Assembly (NCBI RefSeq): GCF_022802975.1
Contig: NZ_JAFEVZ010000002.1
Span: 248,001-312,000, forward strand
DNA: 64,000 nucleotides
Source: Flavobacterium pectinovorum
GTDB taxonomy: Bacteria > Bacteroidota > Bacteroidia > Flavobacteriales > Flavobacteriaceae
Reading direction: 5' to 3'
Position numbers and translations under genes: made by a program. Positions 1-9,023 of this stretch are shown piece by piece; the stretch's first letter is position 1, and each line of letters begins with the position of its first letter. Under the pieces are notes generated by a model, which was not told where the DNA came from, searched no databases, and saw only the letters and a list, made by a program, of their open reading frames with translations.

Positions 1-120
1 TTGTTCGAAAATGAAACTTATCCTGTTGCCGAAAAATTAGCCCGAAATGGATTTTATATCCCAAGTGGTTTAGGGTTAAGCGATGAAGATATTGATAAAG
101 TAGTATCTGCAATAATCTAA
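1..120 (+). CDS. DegT/DnrJ/EryC1/StrS-type aminotransferase, C-terminal fragment
   Basis: Only the last 39 codons lie in the window; the 5' part is outside. The visible tail contains ARNGFYIPSGLGLSDEDI followed by a short helix and the stop. This matches the usual end of PLP-dependent sugar aminotransferases of the DegT/StrS family, where a G-[FL]-x-[IL]-P-S segment precedes the final helix. Such enzymes add an amino group to a 4-keto or 3-keto nucleotide sugar. It sits 7 bases upstream of a glycosyltransferase gene, so it is probably part of the same polysaccharide operon. The family call is moderately safe; the sugar product cannot be told from this fragment. Confidence 0.7.
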   Translation: MFENETYPVAEKLARNGFYIPSGLGLSDEDIDKVVSAII

Positions 121-127
121 AGAATTA

Positions 128-1396
128 ATGTCAAAAAAAATTGGAATAATATTCTGGGATGGTTGGCTAGGTGTTGCACCTACACTAATATCGATAATTG
201 AATATTTTGCTGAAAAAAATAATGAGGTTTTTGTTTATCTAAGGGATGATGATGAGTTCGATTTGTCAATTATAGAAACTTTCGATCAGGAAAAAGTTAC
301 GGTTTGTAGAATTCCTTCAAAAGGTAATTTTTTACAAAAGAAAATGATACACACTTTTGCAAGGATTCTGGTAAAAGTTAAAAATTGGCATTTGATTTCG
401 GTAGAAAGATGTGATCAGATTTTATACAATTTAGAACAACTAAAATCATACCTTGATATAAGTAACTTTTCTAAACAAATACAAAAGAAACAAGAGAAAT
501 CTTTTGATTTGACATTTTGCGTTGATACTCTGGGGCTTTTTGTACATAAAAAAAGTAGAATGAAATCGGAGAAAATAATAAATCTGTCATTAGAGTTATT
601 ATATGATTTAAAGGGCAATAAAGAATGGCTAAATAAACTCATTAAGAAAAATGAAAGAGAATATTTAAAATCAAAAGTTCTTTTTACTCTTATTCAAGAT
701 ACATTTAGATGGCAAGCTTATAAGAAAATTAATAATATTGAGCATGACCGTTTTTTATTATTGCCAAATTCTACCAGAAAAAGTTCAGTAAATGATAAAA
801 TACAAAAAAGTGATTTTTTCTATAAAAAATTTAATTTAGATTCTGAAACTACAATAGTTTTATCGGCAGGTATGATTTGCGATGAAGTATGCAGTTATGA
901 AATTGCACAAGCAGCAGGAGATTATAATTTTAAAAGCAAGACAAAAATTATATTTCATAATAGAATAAAGAATGATAGAATTGGTCAGTCCTATCTGGAA
1001 AATGTTAGAGTTGCAGGAAAAGATAATCTCTGTTTATCATTAGATCCGGTAGCATTTTCAGAATTGCATAAGATTTTTAATTCAGCCCATATTGGTTTAG
1101 TTATCTATAAAACAGATAATATAGATGAGAATTTTAATTCAATTGGTGCTGCTTCGGGCAAATTATACCAATACATAAAATATGGTTTACCAATAATAGT
1201 TTCAAAATTAGAAGGTTTAGAGAAAATTGTTGAAGATCATAATATAGGCATAACTGTAAATAGTCCAATTGAAATCCCCATTGCAATAGAGAAAATTATC
1301 ACAAATTATCAATATTACAGTAACAATGCACGGATGGCATTTGAAAAAAAACTAAATATAGATTTCTTTTTGGATGATATTTATAAAAAAATTTGA
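128..1396 (+). CDS. Glycosyltransferase, GT-B fold (GT4-like)
   Basis: A 422-residue protein without a signal peptide. The N-terminus (KIGIIFWDGWLGVAPTLISI) looks like the first Rossmann strand and helix of a GT-B glycosyltransferase. The C-terminal half has the donor-site pattern of group 1 enzymes: a GAASGKLYQYIKYGLPIIVS segment near residue 340, followed by EGLEKIVEDHNIGI. In GT4 enzymes this region holds the E-x7-E-like nucleotide-sugar contact, here in a divergent form. The middle (residues 60-220) is not recognisable. The gene starts 7 bases after the aminotransferase stop. The substrate is unknown. Confidence 0.7.
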   Translation: MSKKIGIIFWDGWLGVAPTLISIIEYFAEKNNEVFVYLRDDDEFDLSIIETFDQEKVTVCRIPSKGNFLQKKMIHTFARILVKVKNWHLISVERCDQILYNLEQLKSYLDISNFSKQIQKKQEKSFDLTFCVDTLGLFVHKKSRMKSEKIINLSLELLYDLKGNKEWLNKLIKKNEREYLKSKVLFTLIQDTFRWQAYKKINNIEHDRFLLLPNSTRKSSVNDKIQKSDFFYKKFNLDSETTIVLSAGMICDEVCSYEIAQAAGDYNFKSKTKIIFHNRIKNDRIGQSYLENVRVAGKDNLCLSLDPVAFSELHKIFNSAHIGLVIYKTDNIDENFNSIGAASGKLYQYIKYGLPIIVSKLEGLEKIVEDHNIGITVNSPIEIPIAIEKIITNYQYYSNNARMAFEKKLNIDFFLDDIYKKI

Positions 1397-1484
1397 ATTT
1401 ACCCCTGGAGATTTTGAATTTTAAAACGTATTTTTTGTTCAAAATACCAAAAATTGATACGTATCATTAAAGGAATTAATTAAA

Positions 1485-2378
1485 ATGAATTATCCCAAAA
1501 TATCAATCGTAACACCAAATTTTAACGGAGGAGAATATTTAGAACAAACCATTCAATCGGTTTTATCTCAAAATTATCCTAATTTAGAATACATTGTTAT
1601 TGATGGGGGCAGTACAGACAATTCAATTGCTATAATTAAAAAATATGAAAACCAATTGGCCTATTGGATAAGTGAACCGGATAACGGTCTTTATGAAGCA
1701 GTCCAAAAAGGCTTTGACAAATCTACCGGTGAAATTATGGCCTGGATCAATTCAGACGATTTGTATCATCCAAAAGCTTTTTTTACAGTAGCAGAAATAT
1801 TTAACCTGAAAGGTGTAAACTGGCTGCAGGGAGTTCCGTCTACTTTAGATGAAATGGGAAGGACAATAGCTGTCAGTAAAGTCAAAAGATGGTCTAAGCT
1901 GAATTATTATTTAGGAAATTTTCATTGGATTCAACAGGAATCTGTTTTTTGGAGACGGTCTTTGTGGAATATCTCCGGAGCAAAATTGGATACTGAAATG
2001 AAATATGCAAGTGATCTGGAATTGTGGATTCGTTTTTTTAGACATGAAAAACTATTTGTTACAAATGCTTTACTGGCAGGTTTTAGAATGAGATCAAAAA
2101 ACCAATTGTCTTTAGATTATAAAGAGGCATATTTTAAAGAGGCAAGCGATAAAATAAAAAATGAGGTTAATAATGTTTTATCAAATGAGGAAAGAAAAAA
2201 GGTTGAACGAATAAAAAAACAGGATGATATCATTCACAAATTGCATCTGAAACTCTTGCAGAGAATGTATGATAAACTTTTTTATTTGAAAATTAATAAA
2301 AAGAAAGAATCTGTGTTTGGTTATCCGCCTATGATAATTTTTGACAGAATAAAACAAGAATTTAAAATTACAGAATAA
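1485..2378 (+). CDS. Glycosyltransferase family 2
   Basis: A 297-residue cytoplasmic GT-A enzyme. The N-terminus has the GT2 signature ISIVTPNFNGGEYLEQTI, then YIVIDGGSTDNS, and a metal-binding SDD (WINSDDLYHP) near residue 88. QQESVFWRRSLW near residue 150 is typical of the acceptor half of this subgroup. The C-terminal 60 residues are lysine-rich and may sit at the membrane surface. It is preceded by an 88-base gap and directly abuts the next GT2 gene: the stop codon is followed at once by ATG. It probably adds one residue to the repeat unit; donor and linkage are unknown. Confidence 0.88.
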   Translation: MNYPKISIVTPNFNGGEYLEQTIQSVLSQNYPNLEYIVIDGGSTDNSIAIIKKYENQLAYWISEPDNGLYEAVQKGFDKSTGEIMAWINSDDLYHPKAFFTVAEIFNLKGVNWLQGVPSTLDEMGRTIAVSKVKRWSKLNYYLGNFHWIQQESVFWRRSLWNISGAKLDTEMKYASDLELWIRFFRHEKLFVTNALLAGFRMRSKNQLSLDYKEAYFKEASDKIKNEVNNVLSNEERKKVERIKKQDDIIHKLHLKLLQRMYDKLFYLKINKKKESVFGYPPMIIFDRIKQEFKITE

Positions 2379-3116
2379 ATGTTGAAACTATCAATTGTTA
2401 CAATCAATTACAACGATAGCCAAGGGTTAAAAAAAACTGTAGAAAGTGTAATTAATCAAACTTACAGGGAATTTGAATACATTGTTATTGATGGAGGATC
2501 TACTGACGGCAGTGCTGAATATCTACAAAATCAGGATCAGAATTTAAATTATTGGATAAGTGAACCCGATAACGGTATCTATAATGCCATGAACAAGGGG
2601 ATAGTAAAAGCGACAGGAGAATATTTATTGTTTTTGAATAGTGGAGATGTATTATTGAATGATGAAATACTAAAAAACATTGTTTTAAATTTAAATCAAA
2701 AAGCGGTGTATTATGCGCCGATATATTTGGATCAGGATAATGAAACTAAAAAAAAGGTTGAATATCCGCTACAAATAGATGAAAAGTTTGCATTTACAAA
2801 TACAATATGCCAACAGGCGGTAATTTATCATAGCTCGGTTTTTAAGAATAATTTTTTTGATGAAAATTTAAAATATATTTCAGACTGGAAAATGCATTTT
2901 GTTTTATTTAAGGCAAAAATTAATTTTATTCATTTAAACGTTCCGTTTGCCATATATGATTTAAACGGATTGACCAGTAAGGGAGAAACAAAATATAATT
3001 CCCACAAAGAGAGATTAAAAGTACAGTTTTTAGAGTTTTTGTATCATTTTTTAAAATATTACGGAACAAATAAAAGGGTACTTTTTAAAGTATTAAAAAT
3101 ATTTCTGAGAGTTTAA
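2379..3116 (+). CDS. Glycosyltransferase family 2
   Basis: A 245-residue GT2 enzyme starting immediately after the stop of the previous GT2 gene. It carries LSIVTINYNDSQGLKKTV, YIVIDGGSTDGS and the variant metal-site motif NSGD (FLNSGDVLLND) near residue 88. It shares the YIVIDGGSTD and YWISEPDNG blocks with its upstream neighbour, so the two look like diverged duplicates. This compact type is common in colanic-acid and O-antigen clusters (WcaA/WcaE-like). The acceptor and sugar are not predictable from sequence alone. Confidence 0.87.
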   Translation: MLKLSIVTINYNDSQGLKKTVESVINQTYREFEYIVIDGGSTDGSAEYLQNQDQNLNYWISEPDNGIYNAMNKGIVKATGEYLLFLNSGDVLLNDEILKNIVLNLNQKAVYYAPIYLDQDNETKKKVEYPLQIDEKFAFTNTICQQAVIYHSSVFKNNFFDENLKYISDWKMHFVLFKAKINFIHLNVPFAIYDLNGLTSKGETKYNSHKERLKVQFLEFLYHFLKYYGTNKRVLFKVLKIFLRV

Positions 3117-3171
3117 TTTTTAATTATAACAGGATTTTTATACCAGCTAAGTAAAGCTATAAATTTTTGAG

Positions 3172-4257
3172 ATGATAACTATTTTATATGCATACCGAAA
3201 CAGAGAGATTAGTCGTATCAAGCGATCTCTCGATTCATTGGCTTCTCAAAAAAAGCAGAATTTTAGGGTTGTTTTTGTCGATTACGGATCTGAGTTGTCT
3301 ATTGCTCATGAGGTATTGAGTTTGACAAAAGAATATTTATTTATTCAATATTATTATTTAAATACTGCTCATCAGCCATGGAATAAAAGCAAAGCATTTA
3401 ATTATGTTTTGAAAGCTCTTGATTCTGAATATTGTTTTACAGCTGATGTAGATATGATTTTTCATCCAGAATTCACATCAATTTTAGAAAAAGAATGCAA
3501 TCCTGACAAAGCCACTTATTTTCAGGTAGGTTACATGTCAGATGATGAAAATAAGAAGGAGAGTGTCAATTATGATGACTATAATATTAAATTTTTAAGT
3601 ACTAAAGAGGCTACAGGAATGACACTTTTTCCGGTTCAGTGGCTAAAAAAGATACAGGGATTTGATGAATTTTTTCATTTTTGGGGAGCTGAGGATACTG
3701 AAATTCATAATCGGATAAGAAAGACAGGATGTGAATTAGTATTTTATGATCAAAAAGTCCTGATGCTGCATCAATGGCATACAAATTACAGAAACAGGGA
3801 AACTTTACAATTAAATACAGAATTGCAATTATCCCGAATAGTAGAAATAAATCACTGTCATTTAAAATATAATTCTGAAAGTGAAATTGAGAATGTAAAT
3901 TCAGAAATTTGGGGAGAAGTAATTTCAGAGTCGGACTTTAATGCATTGGAGGGGTTTGATAATGAGTTGGTTTTGAGTAATAAGACAGAAGTAATCGAAC
4001 ATTTTTTGTTTGTTGAGCTTCCACGATTTCAAAACAGCATTTTATCAGTTCGTTTTGTCGAAGATGATTTTCAAAATTCTTTAAAGTACAAATTCAAAAA
4101 TAGAATAGGTAAAAAAGTGCCAAAATATTATAGTTTAAAAGAAATTAATGATAAACTGCTTTTACATATTATTTCATTTTATCATCAATTTCCTTATACC
4201 TATAAAGTCAGTAATGATCTAAAAAGTATAAGTTTTAAAATAAAAAAGACGCGTTAA
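3172..4257 (+). CDS. Glycosyltransferase family 2 with a galactosyltransferase-like C-terminal region
   Basis: A 361-residue protein. The N-terminal GT2 domain has ITILYAYRNRE, VVFVDYGSE and a DVD metal motif (FTADVDMIFHP) near residue 98. Around residue 170 it has FHFWGAEDTEIHNRIRKTG. The W-G-x-E-D-x-E block is typical of chondroitin-synthase and beta-1,4-galactosyltransferase-like C-terminal domains, where the acidic residues act in catalysis. The last 130 residues have no obvious similarity to known domains. A 55-base gap precedes it. It probably transfers a hexose or N-acetylhexosamine, but this is inferred from the motif only. Confidence 0.82.
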   Translation: MITILYAYRNREISRIKRSLDSLASQKKQNFRVVFVDYGSELSIAHEVLSLTKEYLFIQYYYLNTAHQPWNKSKAFNYVLKALDSEYCFTADVDMIFHPEFTSILEKECNPDKATYFQVGYMSDDENKKESVNYDDYNIKFLSTKEATGMTLFPVQWLKKIQGFDEFFHFWGAEDTEIHNRIRKTGCELVFYDQKVLMLHQWHTNYRNRETLQLNTELQLSRIVEINHCHLKYNSESEIENVNSEIWGEVISESDFNALEGFDNELVLSNKTEVIEHFLFVELPRFQNSILSVRFVEDDFQNSLKYKFKNRIGKKVPKYYSLKEINDKLLLHIISFYHQFPYTYKVSNDLKSISFKIKKTR

Positions 4258-4271
4258 TTTTCAAAAACTAA

Positions 4272-5366
4272 ATGGAAAAAGTAATCCTTATATCACAATT
4301 TCCGCTGCCCTATTCTAAAATAGGCAGTTGGACTACAATGTATTACAATTATTTAAAAAATAATCACCAAATAGATTGTGTAATTTGCCATAAGCCAGAG
4401 CGTCATTTTGATACTGTAAAATATCAACTTGTTTCTGAAAATATAGTTGATAAAATAAAAAGAAAGTTCTTTAAAAAAACATATACAGGATATTTAAAAG
4501 CACTTAGGCGGGTAGTCAAGCCGAATGAAAAATATATTATCCAGATTGTTGATAATTTTGGAATAATCAAGCCATTACAGAAATTTTTGATTAAAAATGG
4601 TTTGAGGGGAAATTGCCAAATTCAATTTTTTTATCATGGATTTCCACCTTTTTTAGAAAATTTTCATGGCAGATGGTTTTTTGAAAGTATAGACGAAATG
4701 ATTTTACTTACGCACGACAGTTATAAGGTACATAAGGATTGTTATACGATTTTGCCCTGTAAATTTTCAATACTGCATAATGGAATTGATACTGAAAAGT
4801 TTCATAAAATTTCTTTGGAGGAAAAATTGCGTTTTAAAAACGAATTAGATTTAAAAGATAAAAAAGTATTTATTTGGTGTTCTAAAGATCTTCCAAAAAA
4901 AGGGTTAGACTTTATATTGGAAGTTTGGAAAAAGATTCATTTACAAAATAAAGATACAGCTTTGCTGGTTGTTGGAGCCACACGAAATATACAAATTGAA
5001 GGAGTTCATTTTTTGGGAAAAATTTCAAATAATGAATTGCCTAAATACTATCAAATGTCCGATTGTTATTTATTTCCCACACTCTGGCATGAAGGTTTTG
5101 GTATGAGTTTAATAGAAGCGATGCATTCAGGATGTTATTGTATTGCTTCGGCAATAGGAGGTGTTCCGGAAGTTTTGCAATATGGAAAGTTAGGAAGGTT
5201 AATAGAAAATTCGCATTTTCAGCAAGAATGGGAAGATGCTGTTTTAGAATTTCTTAATCAAAAAGAAATAAAAGAAACTGTAATTCCGGATAATTTATAT
5301 TCAACTCAAAGCTGGAATTCAGGTATGAATAAAATTATTGAAAATGCAAAAGACAGATTGAAATAG
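4272..5366 (+). CDS. Glycosyltransferase family 4 (group 1)
   Basis: A 364-residue GT-B enzyme. The C-terminal donor domain is classical: FIWCSKDLPKKGLDFILEVW for the linker strand, then TLWHEGFGMSLIEAMHSGCY near residue 275 with the E-x7-E motif, and ASAIGGVPEVLQYG. The N-terminal acceptor domain begins VILISQFPLPYSKIGSWTTM. It follows the previous gene by 14 bases and its TAG stop is followed directly by the ATG of the neuA-like gene, so the two are probably translationally coupled. The retaining mechanism is known for the family; donor and acceptor are unknown. Confidence 0.9.
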   Translation: MEKVILISQFPLPYSKIGSWTTMYYNYLKNNHQIDCVICHKPERHFDTVKYQLVSENIVDKIKRKFFKKTYTGYLKALRRVVKPNEKYIIQIVDNFGIIKPLQKFLIKNGLRGNCQIQFFYHGFPPFLENFHGRWFFESIDEMILLTHDSYKVHKDCYTILPCKFSILHNGIDTEKFHKISLEEKLRFKNELDLKDKKVFIWCSKDLPKKGLDFILEVWKKIHLQNKDTALLVVGATRNIQIEGVHFLGKISNNELPKYYQMSDCYLFPTLWHEGFGMSLIEAMHSGCYCIASAIGGVPEVLQYGKLGRLIENSHFQQEWEDAVLEFLNQKEIKETVIPDNLYSTQSWNSGMNKIIENAKDRLK

Positions 5367-6035
5367 ATGAAAACCATAGCTATTATTCCGGCTCGTGGAG
5401 GCTCTAAAAGATTGCCTCAAAAAAATATAAAATTGCTTGGAGGAATTCCATTGATTGCTCATAGTATTTTATACGCTAAGGCAAATAGCGATATAATTAA
5501 TGAAATTTACGTATCAACTGATGATGATGAAATAAAAAATGTAGCATCGCAATATGGAGCAAAAGTAATTGACAGACCAAAATCACTATCAGGAGATCTG
5601 GAACCTACAGTTTCTGCTTTGAAAAATGTATTGCAACAGATCGATGATACAATAGAAAATGTTATTCTTTTGCAACCTACAAATCCGTTAAGACCGCAAA
5701 GTTTGCTAAAAGAATCTTTCAATTATTATCAGGAAAAAAAGCATGATAGTTTATTTACTGTAAGCCAGAATCATCAAAAATTTGGCAAAATAGAGAATCA
5801 AAAATTCATTCCCTTTAATTATGAAATAGGTCAGCGCAGTCAGGATTTAGAGCCACTTTTTTATGAAAACGGATTGCTTTATATTAGTAAGGGTAAATTG
5901 ATTTTAGAAGATAAAATAATTTCTGAAAATGCCTTCCCTTTTCTGGTAGATTCTATTTTTGCCAAAGTTGACATAGACACGCAGGAAGATTTTGATTACG
6001 CAGAATATTTTTTCAATAAACATATAAAAATATAA
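5367..6035 (+). CDS. neuA: Acylneuraminate cytidylyltransferase (CMP-sialic acid synthetase)
   Basis: A 222-residue enzyme expected to activate a nonulosonic acid with CTP to give the CMP-sugar donor. It has the nucleotide-binding motif IPARGGSKRLPQKN at residues 7-20, ISTDD-type strand end (YVSTDDDEI), LLQPTNPLRP near residue 105 and the metal-binding DIDTQEDFDYAE near the C-terminus. Length equals that of single-domain bacterial NeuA enzymes (about 220-230 residues). It is followed 15 bases later by neuB, with neuC further on. The family also activates legionaminic and pseudaminic acids, so the sugar is inferred from its neighbours. Confidence 0.9.
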   Translation: MKTIAIIPARGGSKRLPQKNIKLLGGIPLIAHSILYAKANSDIINEIYVSTDDDEIKNVASQYGAKVIDRPKSLSGDLEPTVSALKNVLQQIDDTIENVILLQPTNPLRPQSLLKESFNYYQEKKHDSLFTVSQNHQKFGKIENQKFIPFNYEIGQRSQDLEPLFYENGLLYISKGKLILEDKIISENAFPFLVDSIFAKVDIDTQEDFDYAEYFFNKHIKI

Positions 6036-6050
6036 ATCATAACATATTTT

Positions 6051-7091
6051 ATGAACCCATTCATAGAAATTGCAGGAAGAAAAGTTGGAGTGGATTTCCC
6101 ACCTTTAGTTATTGCCGAAATCGGAATTAATCATGAAGGTTCTTTACAAGTAGCCAAAGAAATGGTTGATGCAGCAAAACGAGCTGGCGTTGAGGTAGTC
6201 AAACATCAAACTCACATTGTAGAAGATGAAATGAGCGGAGCAGCAAAAAAAGTGATTCCGGGTAATGCTAATGTTTCTATCTACGAAATCATGGAACGCT
6301 GTTCTTTGAATGAAGCGGATGAATTTGAACTTAAAAATTATGTAGAAAGTAAAGGAATGATTTTTATTTCTACGCCATTTTCGCGTGCCGCTGCAGACCG
6401 TTTGAAAGAATTTGATATACCTGCTTATAAAATTGGTTCTGGTGAATGCAATAATTATCCACTATTAGAACATATAGCTTCTTTTGGGAAGCCTGTTATT
6501 TTAAGTACAGGAATGAATACGATTGAAAGTATTAAAAAAGCGGTTGCTATTTTTGATGGACATAATATTCCTGTTGCTTTATTGCATACAACAAATTTAT
6601 ATCCAACACCAATTCATTTGGTTCGTTTTGGTGCCATGATAGAGATGCATGAAGCTTTTCGGGATAAAGTGTTTGGATTGTCTGATCACACTTTGAATAA
6701 TAATGCCTGTTTAGGAGCAGTAGCTCTTGGTGCAAGTATTTTGGAACGACATTTTACAGACCACATGCAGCGTTCAGGTCCGGATATTGTATGTAGTATG
6801 GATGAAAAAGCCTGTCAGGAATTAATTGTTTCAAGTGCAGAAATAGCTCTGATGCGCGGCGGAACCAAAAGACCGGCTTTGGAAGAACAAGTTACAATTG
6901 ATTTTGCTTTTGCAACAGTTTGTGCTATAAAGCCAATTAAAAAAGGAGAAAAATTATCTAAAGAAAATATCTGGGTAAAACGACCGGGAACAGGTAAAAT
7001 TCTGGCCGAGCATTTTAATGATTTGATAGATAAAATTGCAGTGAGAGATATTAGTAATGATGAGCAATTAGATTTTTCTGATTTTAAATAA
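6051..7091 (+). CDS. neuB: N-acetylneuraminate synthase
   Basis: A 346-residue synthase that condenses phosphoenolpyruvate with ManNAc to form Neu5Ac. The N-terminal TIM barrel has [56 protein letters not shown] and GLSDHT. The C-terminal antifreeze-like SAF domain (about residues 285-346) has [18 protein letters not shown]. The blocks [14 protein letters not shown] and SGECNNYPL match, from memory, Neisseria meningitidis SiaC rather than the legionaminic- or pseudaminic-acid synthases, which usually have VKFQ. By eye the gene is less AT-rich than the flanking glycosyltransferases. Confidence 0.94.
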   Translation: MNPFIEIAGRKVGVDFPPLVIAEIGINHEGSLQVAKEMVDAAKRAGVEVVKHQTHIVEDEMSGAAKKVIPGNANVSIYEIMERCSLNEADEFELKNYVESKGMIFISTPFSRAAADRLKEFDIPAYKIGSGECNNYPLLEHIASFGKPVILSTGMNTIESIKKAVAIFDGHNIPVALLHTTNLYPTPIHLVRFGAMIEMHEAFRDKVFGLSDHTLNNNACLGAVALGASILERHFTDHMQRSGPDIVCSMDEKACQELIVSSAEIALMRGGTKRPALEEQVTIDFAFATVCAIKPIKKGEKLSKENIWVKRPGTGKILAEHFNDLIDKIAVRDISNDEQLDFSDFK

Positions 7092-7107
7092 TACTTAATA
7101 AAAATCT

Positions 7108-7887
7108 ATGATATCGATAGTAATTAGAAATAGAAACGAGGCAAAAGCGCTTGAAAATGTTTTATCTATCGTTACAAAAGTTTATTCTGAGGATTACACA
7201 GAGATTATAATTGTTGATAATTATTCAACAGATGATAGTGTAAGTATAGCTGAAAAATATAAATGTAAAGTAGTTTATATAAAAGACTTTAGTTATGGCG
7301 GGGCAACTAATCTTGGTATTGAAACAGCTAAATCAGATTACGTTTTGCTACTTAGCTCACATGCAATTCCAATAGGTCAAAGTTTTTTTAAAAATTCCAT
7401 TACTGCTTTAAAATCCAAAGAAAAAATTGCTGGAATCAGATACATAAATAGTATAGAGAATTATAAGAGGGCCGTTAAAAATAATTTCATCGTTTTTCAA
7501 CCTTTACATTATGGATTAATGACAGCCTGTGCTCTTGTAAATAAAAAAGTATGGGAGCAATTTAAATTTGATGAAAGGCTATCTGCTATTGAAGACAAAG
7601 AATGGTCTGAAAGAGTGGCTAATAAAGGGTTTGAAATTTTAGATTTAAATGAAACTTTTTTTTATTTTATAAAAAGGAGTAGAAAATCAAATATCTTAAG
7701 GTATAAAAATGAAACAATTTCAGAGTATTTATTACACAAAAAAAAATACCAAAGTGTCGTTGTAATTGTAGCATCTTTTTTCAAGAAAATTATTGTCATA
7801 AACACAAAAAATTATTTCAAGACATTAATCTATGATATTTTAATTTTAAAAACGAGACTGGAAATTTATAGAAAGTTAAAAAAATAA
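7108..7887 (+). CDS. Glycosyltransferase family 2, rhamnosyltransferase-like
   Basis: A 259-residue GT2 enzyme lying between neuB and neuC, with gaps of 16 and 12 bases. It has ISIVIRNRNEAKALENVL, IIIVDNYSTDDS, and YVLLLSSHAIPIG where most GT2 enzymes have the DXD. An SSHAIP block in this place is typical of the rhamnosyltransferase-like subgroup. The acceptor half has IEDKEWSERVANKGF. It is much more AT-rich than neuB. It is not a recognisable sialyltransferase, since known CMP-sialic acid transferases are not GT2 enzymes, so its position inside the neu cassette does not define its substrate. Confidence 0.85.
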   Translation: MISIVIRNRNEAKALENVLSIVTKVYSEDYTEIIIVDNYSTDDSVSIAEKYKCKVVYIKDFSYGGATNLGIETAKSDYVLLLSSHAIPIGQSFFKNSITALKSKEKIAGIRYINSIENYKRAVKNNFIVFQPLHYGLMTACALVNKKVWEQFKFDERLSAIEDKEWSERVANKGFEILDLNETFFYFIKRSRKSNILRYKNETISEYLLHKKKYQSVVVIVASFFKKIIVINTKNYFKTLIYDILILKTRLEIYRKLKK

Positions 7888-7899
7888 TGCTTTAAATCA

Positions 7900-9021
7900 A
7901 TGAAAAAAATCCTTTTTCTTACTGGAACCCGTGCAGATTTTGGAAAAATAAAATCATTAATTCAAGTTCTGGAAGCACAGCCTGATTTTGAAGTTTTTGT
8001 TTTTGTAACAGGGATGCATCTACAGGAAATCTATGGTTATACATTGATAGAAATTGAACGTTGTAATTTTAAAAATGTATTTACATTCGAGAATCATACA
8101 CACGAAACCACAATGGATTTAACATTGGCTAAAACTATTGAAGGTTTGTCGGGTTATTGTAAAAGTATCAATCCTGATATGATAGTGGTTCATGGTGATC
8201 GTGTAGAAACACTTGCAGGAGCAATTGTTGGGTCATTAAATAATATTTTGGTTGCTCATATAGAAGGTGGCGAAATTTCAGGAACCGTAGATGAGTTAAT
8301 TCGGCACAGTGTGAGTAAATTAAGCCACATACATTTTGTATCAAATAAAGAAGCTGAACAAAGGCTGATTCAAATGGGAGAAGTAAAAGAATCGGTTTTT
8401 ATAATTGGATCTCCGGATATCGATATTATGTTTTCCAGCCAATTACCGGAATTAAATGTCGTAAAAGAGTATTATGAAATTCCATTTCAGGAATTTGCCA
8501 TTGTAATGTTTCATCCGGTAACTACTGAATTTCAGTTCATGCAGCAGCATGCAAATTCTTTTGTAGATTGCTTATTGAAAGACAATCATAATTATGTGGT
8601 TATTTTTCCAAACAATGATTTAGGAAGCCAGTTTATTATGGATGCCTACAAAAAGTTAAAGTATAATGACCGGTTCAGAATTTTTCCCTCAATTCGATTT
8701 GAATACTTTTTAACATTATTGAAAAACAGTCAGTTTATTATAGGTAATAGTAGTGCCGGGATTCGCGAAGCACCTTATTATGGAGTTCCAATTATTAATA
8801 TTGGAACCCGCCAGCAAAACAGGGCTGTACATGCAGATATTATTAATGTCGATTATTCTGAAAAAGGCATAAATGAAGGACTTTCCATAATAGAATTGCA
8901 CAAAATTCAATATTCAGATAATAATTTTGGAGAAGGAAATAGCAATACACTTTTTTTGGAATGTCTTCTTAAAGAAAAAATATGGAAATTAAATCATCAA
9001 AAACAGTTTAAAGATTTATAA
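7900..9021 (+). CDS. neuC: UDP-N-acetylglucosamine 2-epimerase (hydrolysing)
   Basis: A 373-residue GT-B-fold enzyme that converts UDP-GlcNAc to ManNAc plus UDP, the first committed step of bacterial sialic-acid synthesis. Visible signatures are FLTGTRADFGKIKSLI at the N-terminus, VVHGDRVETLAGA near residue 92, AHIEGGEISGTVDELIRHS near residue 115, IIGSPDIDIM, and GNSSAGIREAPYYGVP near residue 285. These blocks match the NeuC/SiaA branch seen in Neisseria, including SKLSHIHFVSN and FPSIRFEYFL. The length is normal. The next gene starts 2 bases after its stop. Confidence 0.93.
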   Translation: MKKILFLTGTRADFGKIKSLIQVLEAQPDFEVFVFVTGMHLQEIYGYTLIEIERCNFKNVFTFENHTHETTMDLTLAKTIEGLSGYCKSINPDMIVVHGDRVETLAGAIVGSLNNILVAHIEGGEISGTVDELIRHSVSKLSHIHFVSNKEAEQRLIQMGEVKESVFIIGSPDIDIMFSSQLPELNVVKEYYEIPFQEFAIVMFHPVTTEFQFMQQHANSFVDCLLKDNHNYVVIFPNNDLGSQFIMDAYKKLKYNDRFRIFPSIRFEYFLTLLKNSQFIIGNSSAGIREAPYYGVPIINIGTRQQNRAVHADIINVDYSEKGINEGLSIIELHKIQYSDNNFGEGNSNTLFLECLLKEKIWKLNHQKQFKDL

Positions 9022-9023
9022 TT

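Noticed and set aside
5367..9021. Legionaminic or pseudaminic acid pathway
   Set aside because: The NeuB and NeuC blocks fit the Neu5Ac enzymes better, and no dehydratase or acetyltransferase of the Leg/Pse routes is visible. The aminotransferase fragment at the left edge keeps this open.
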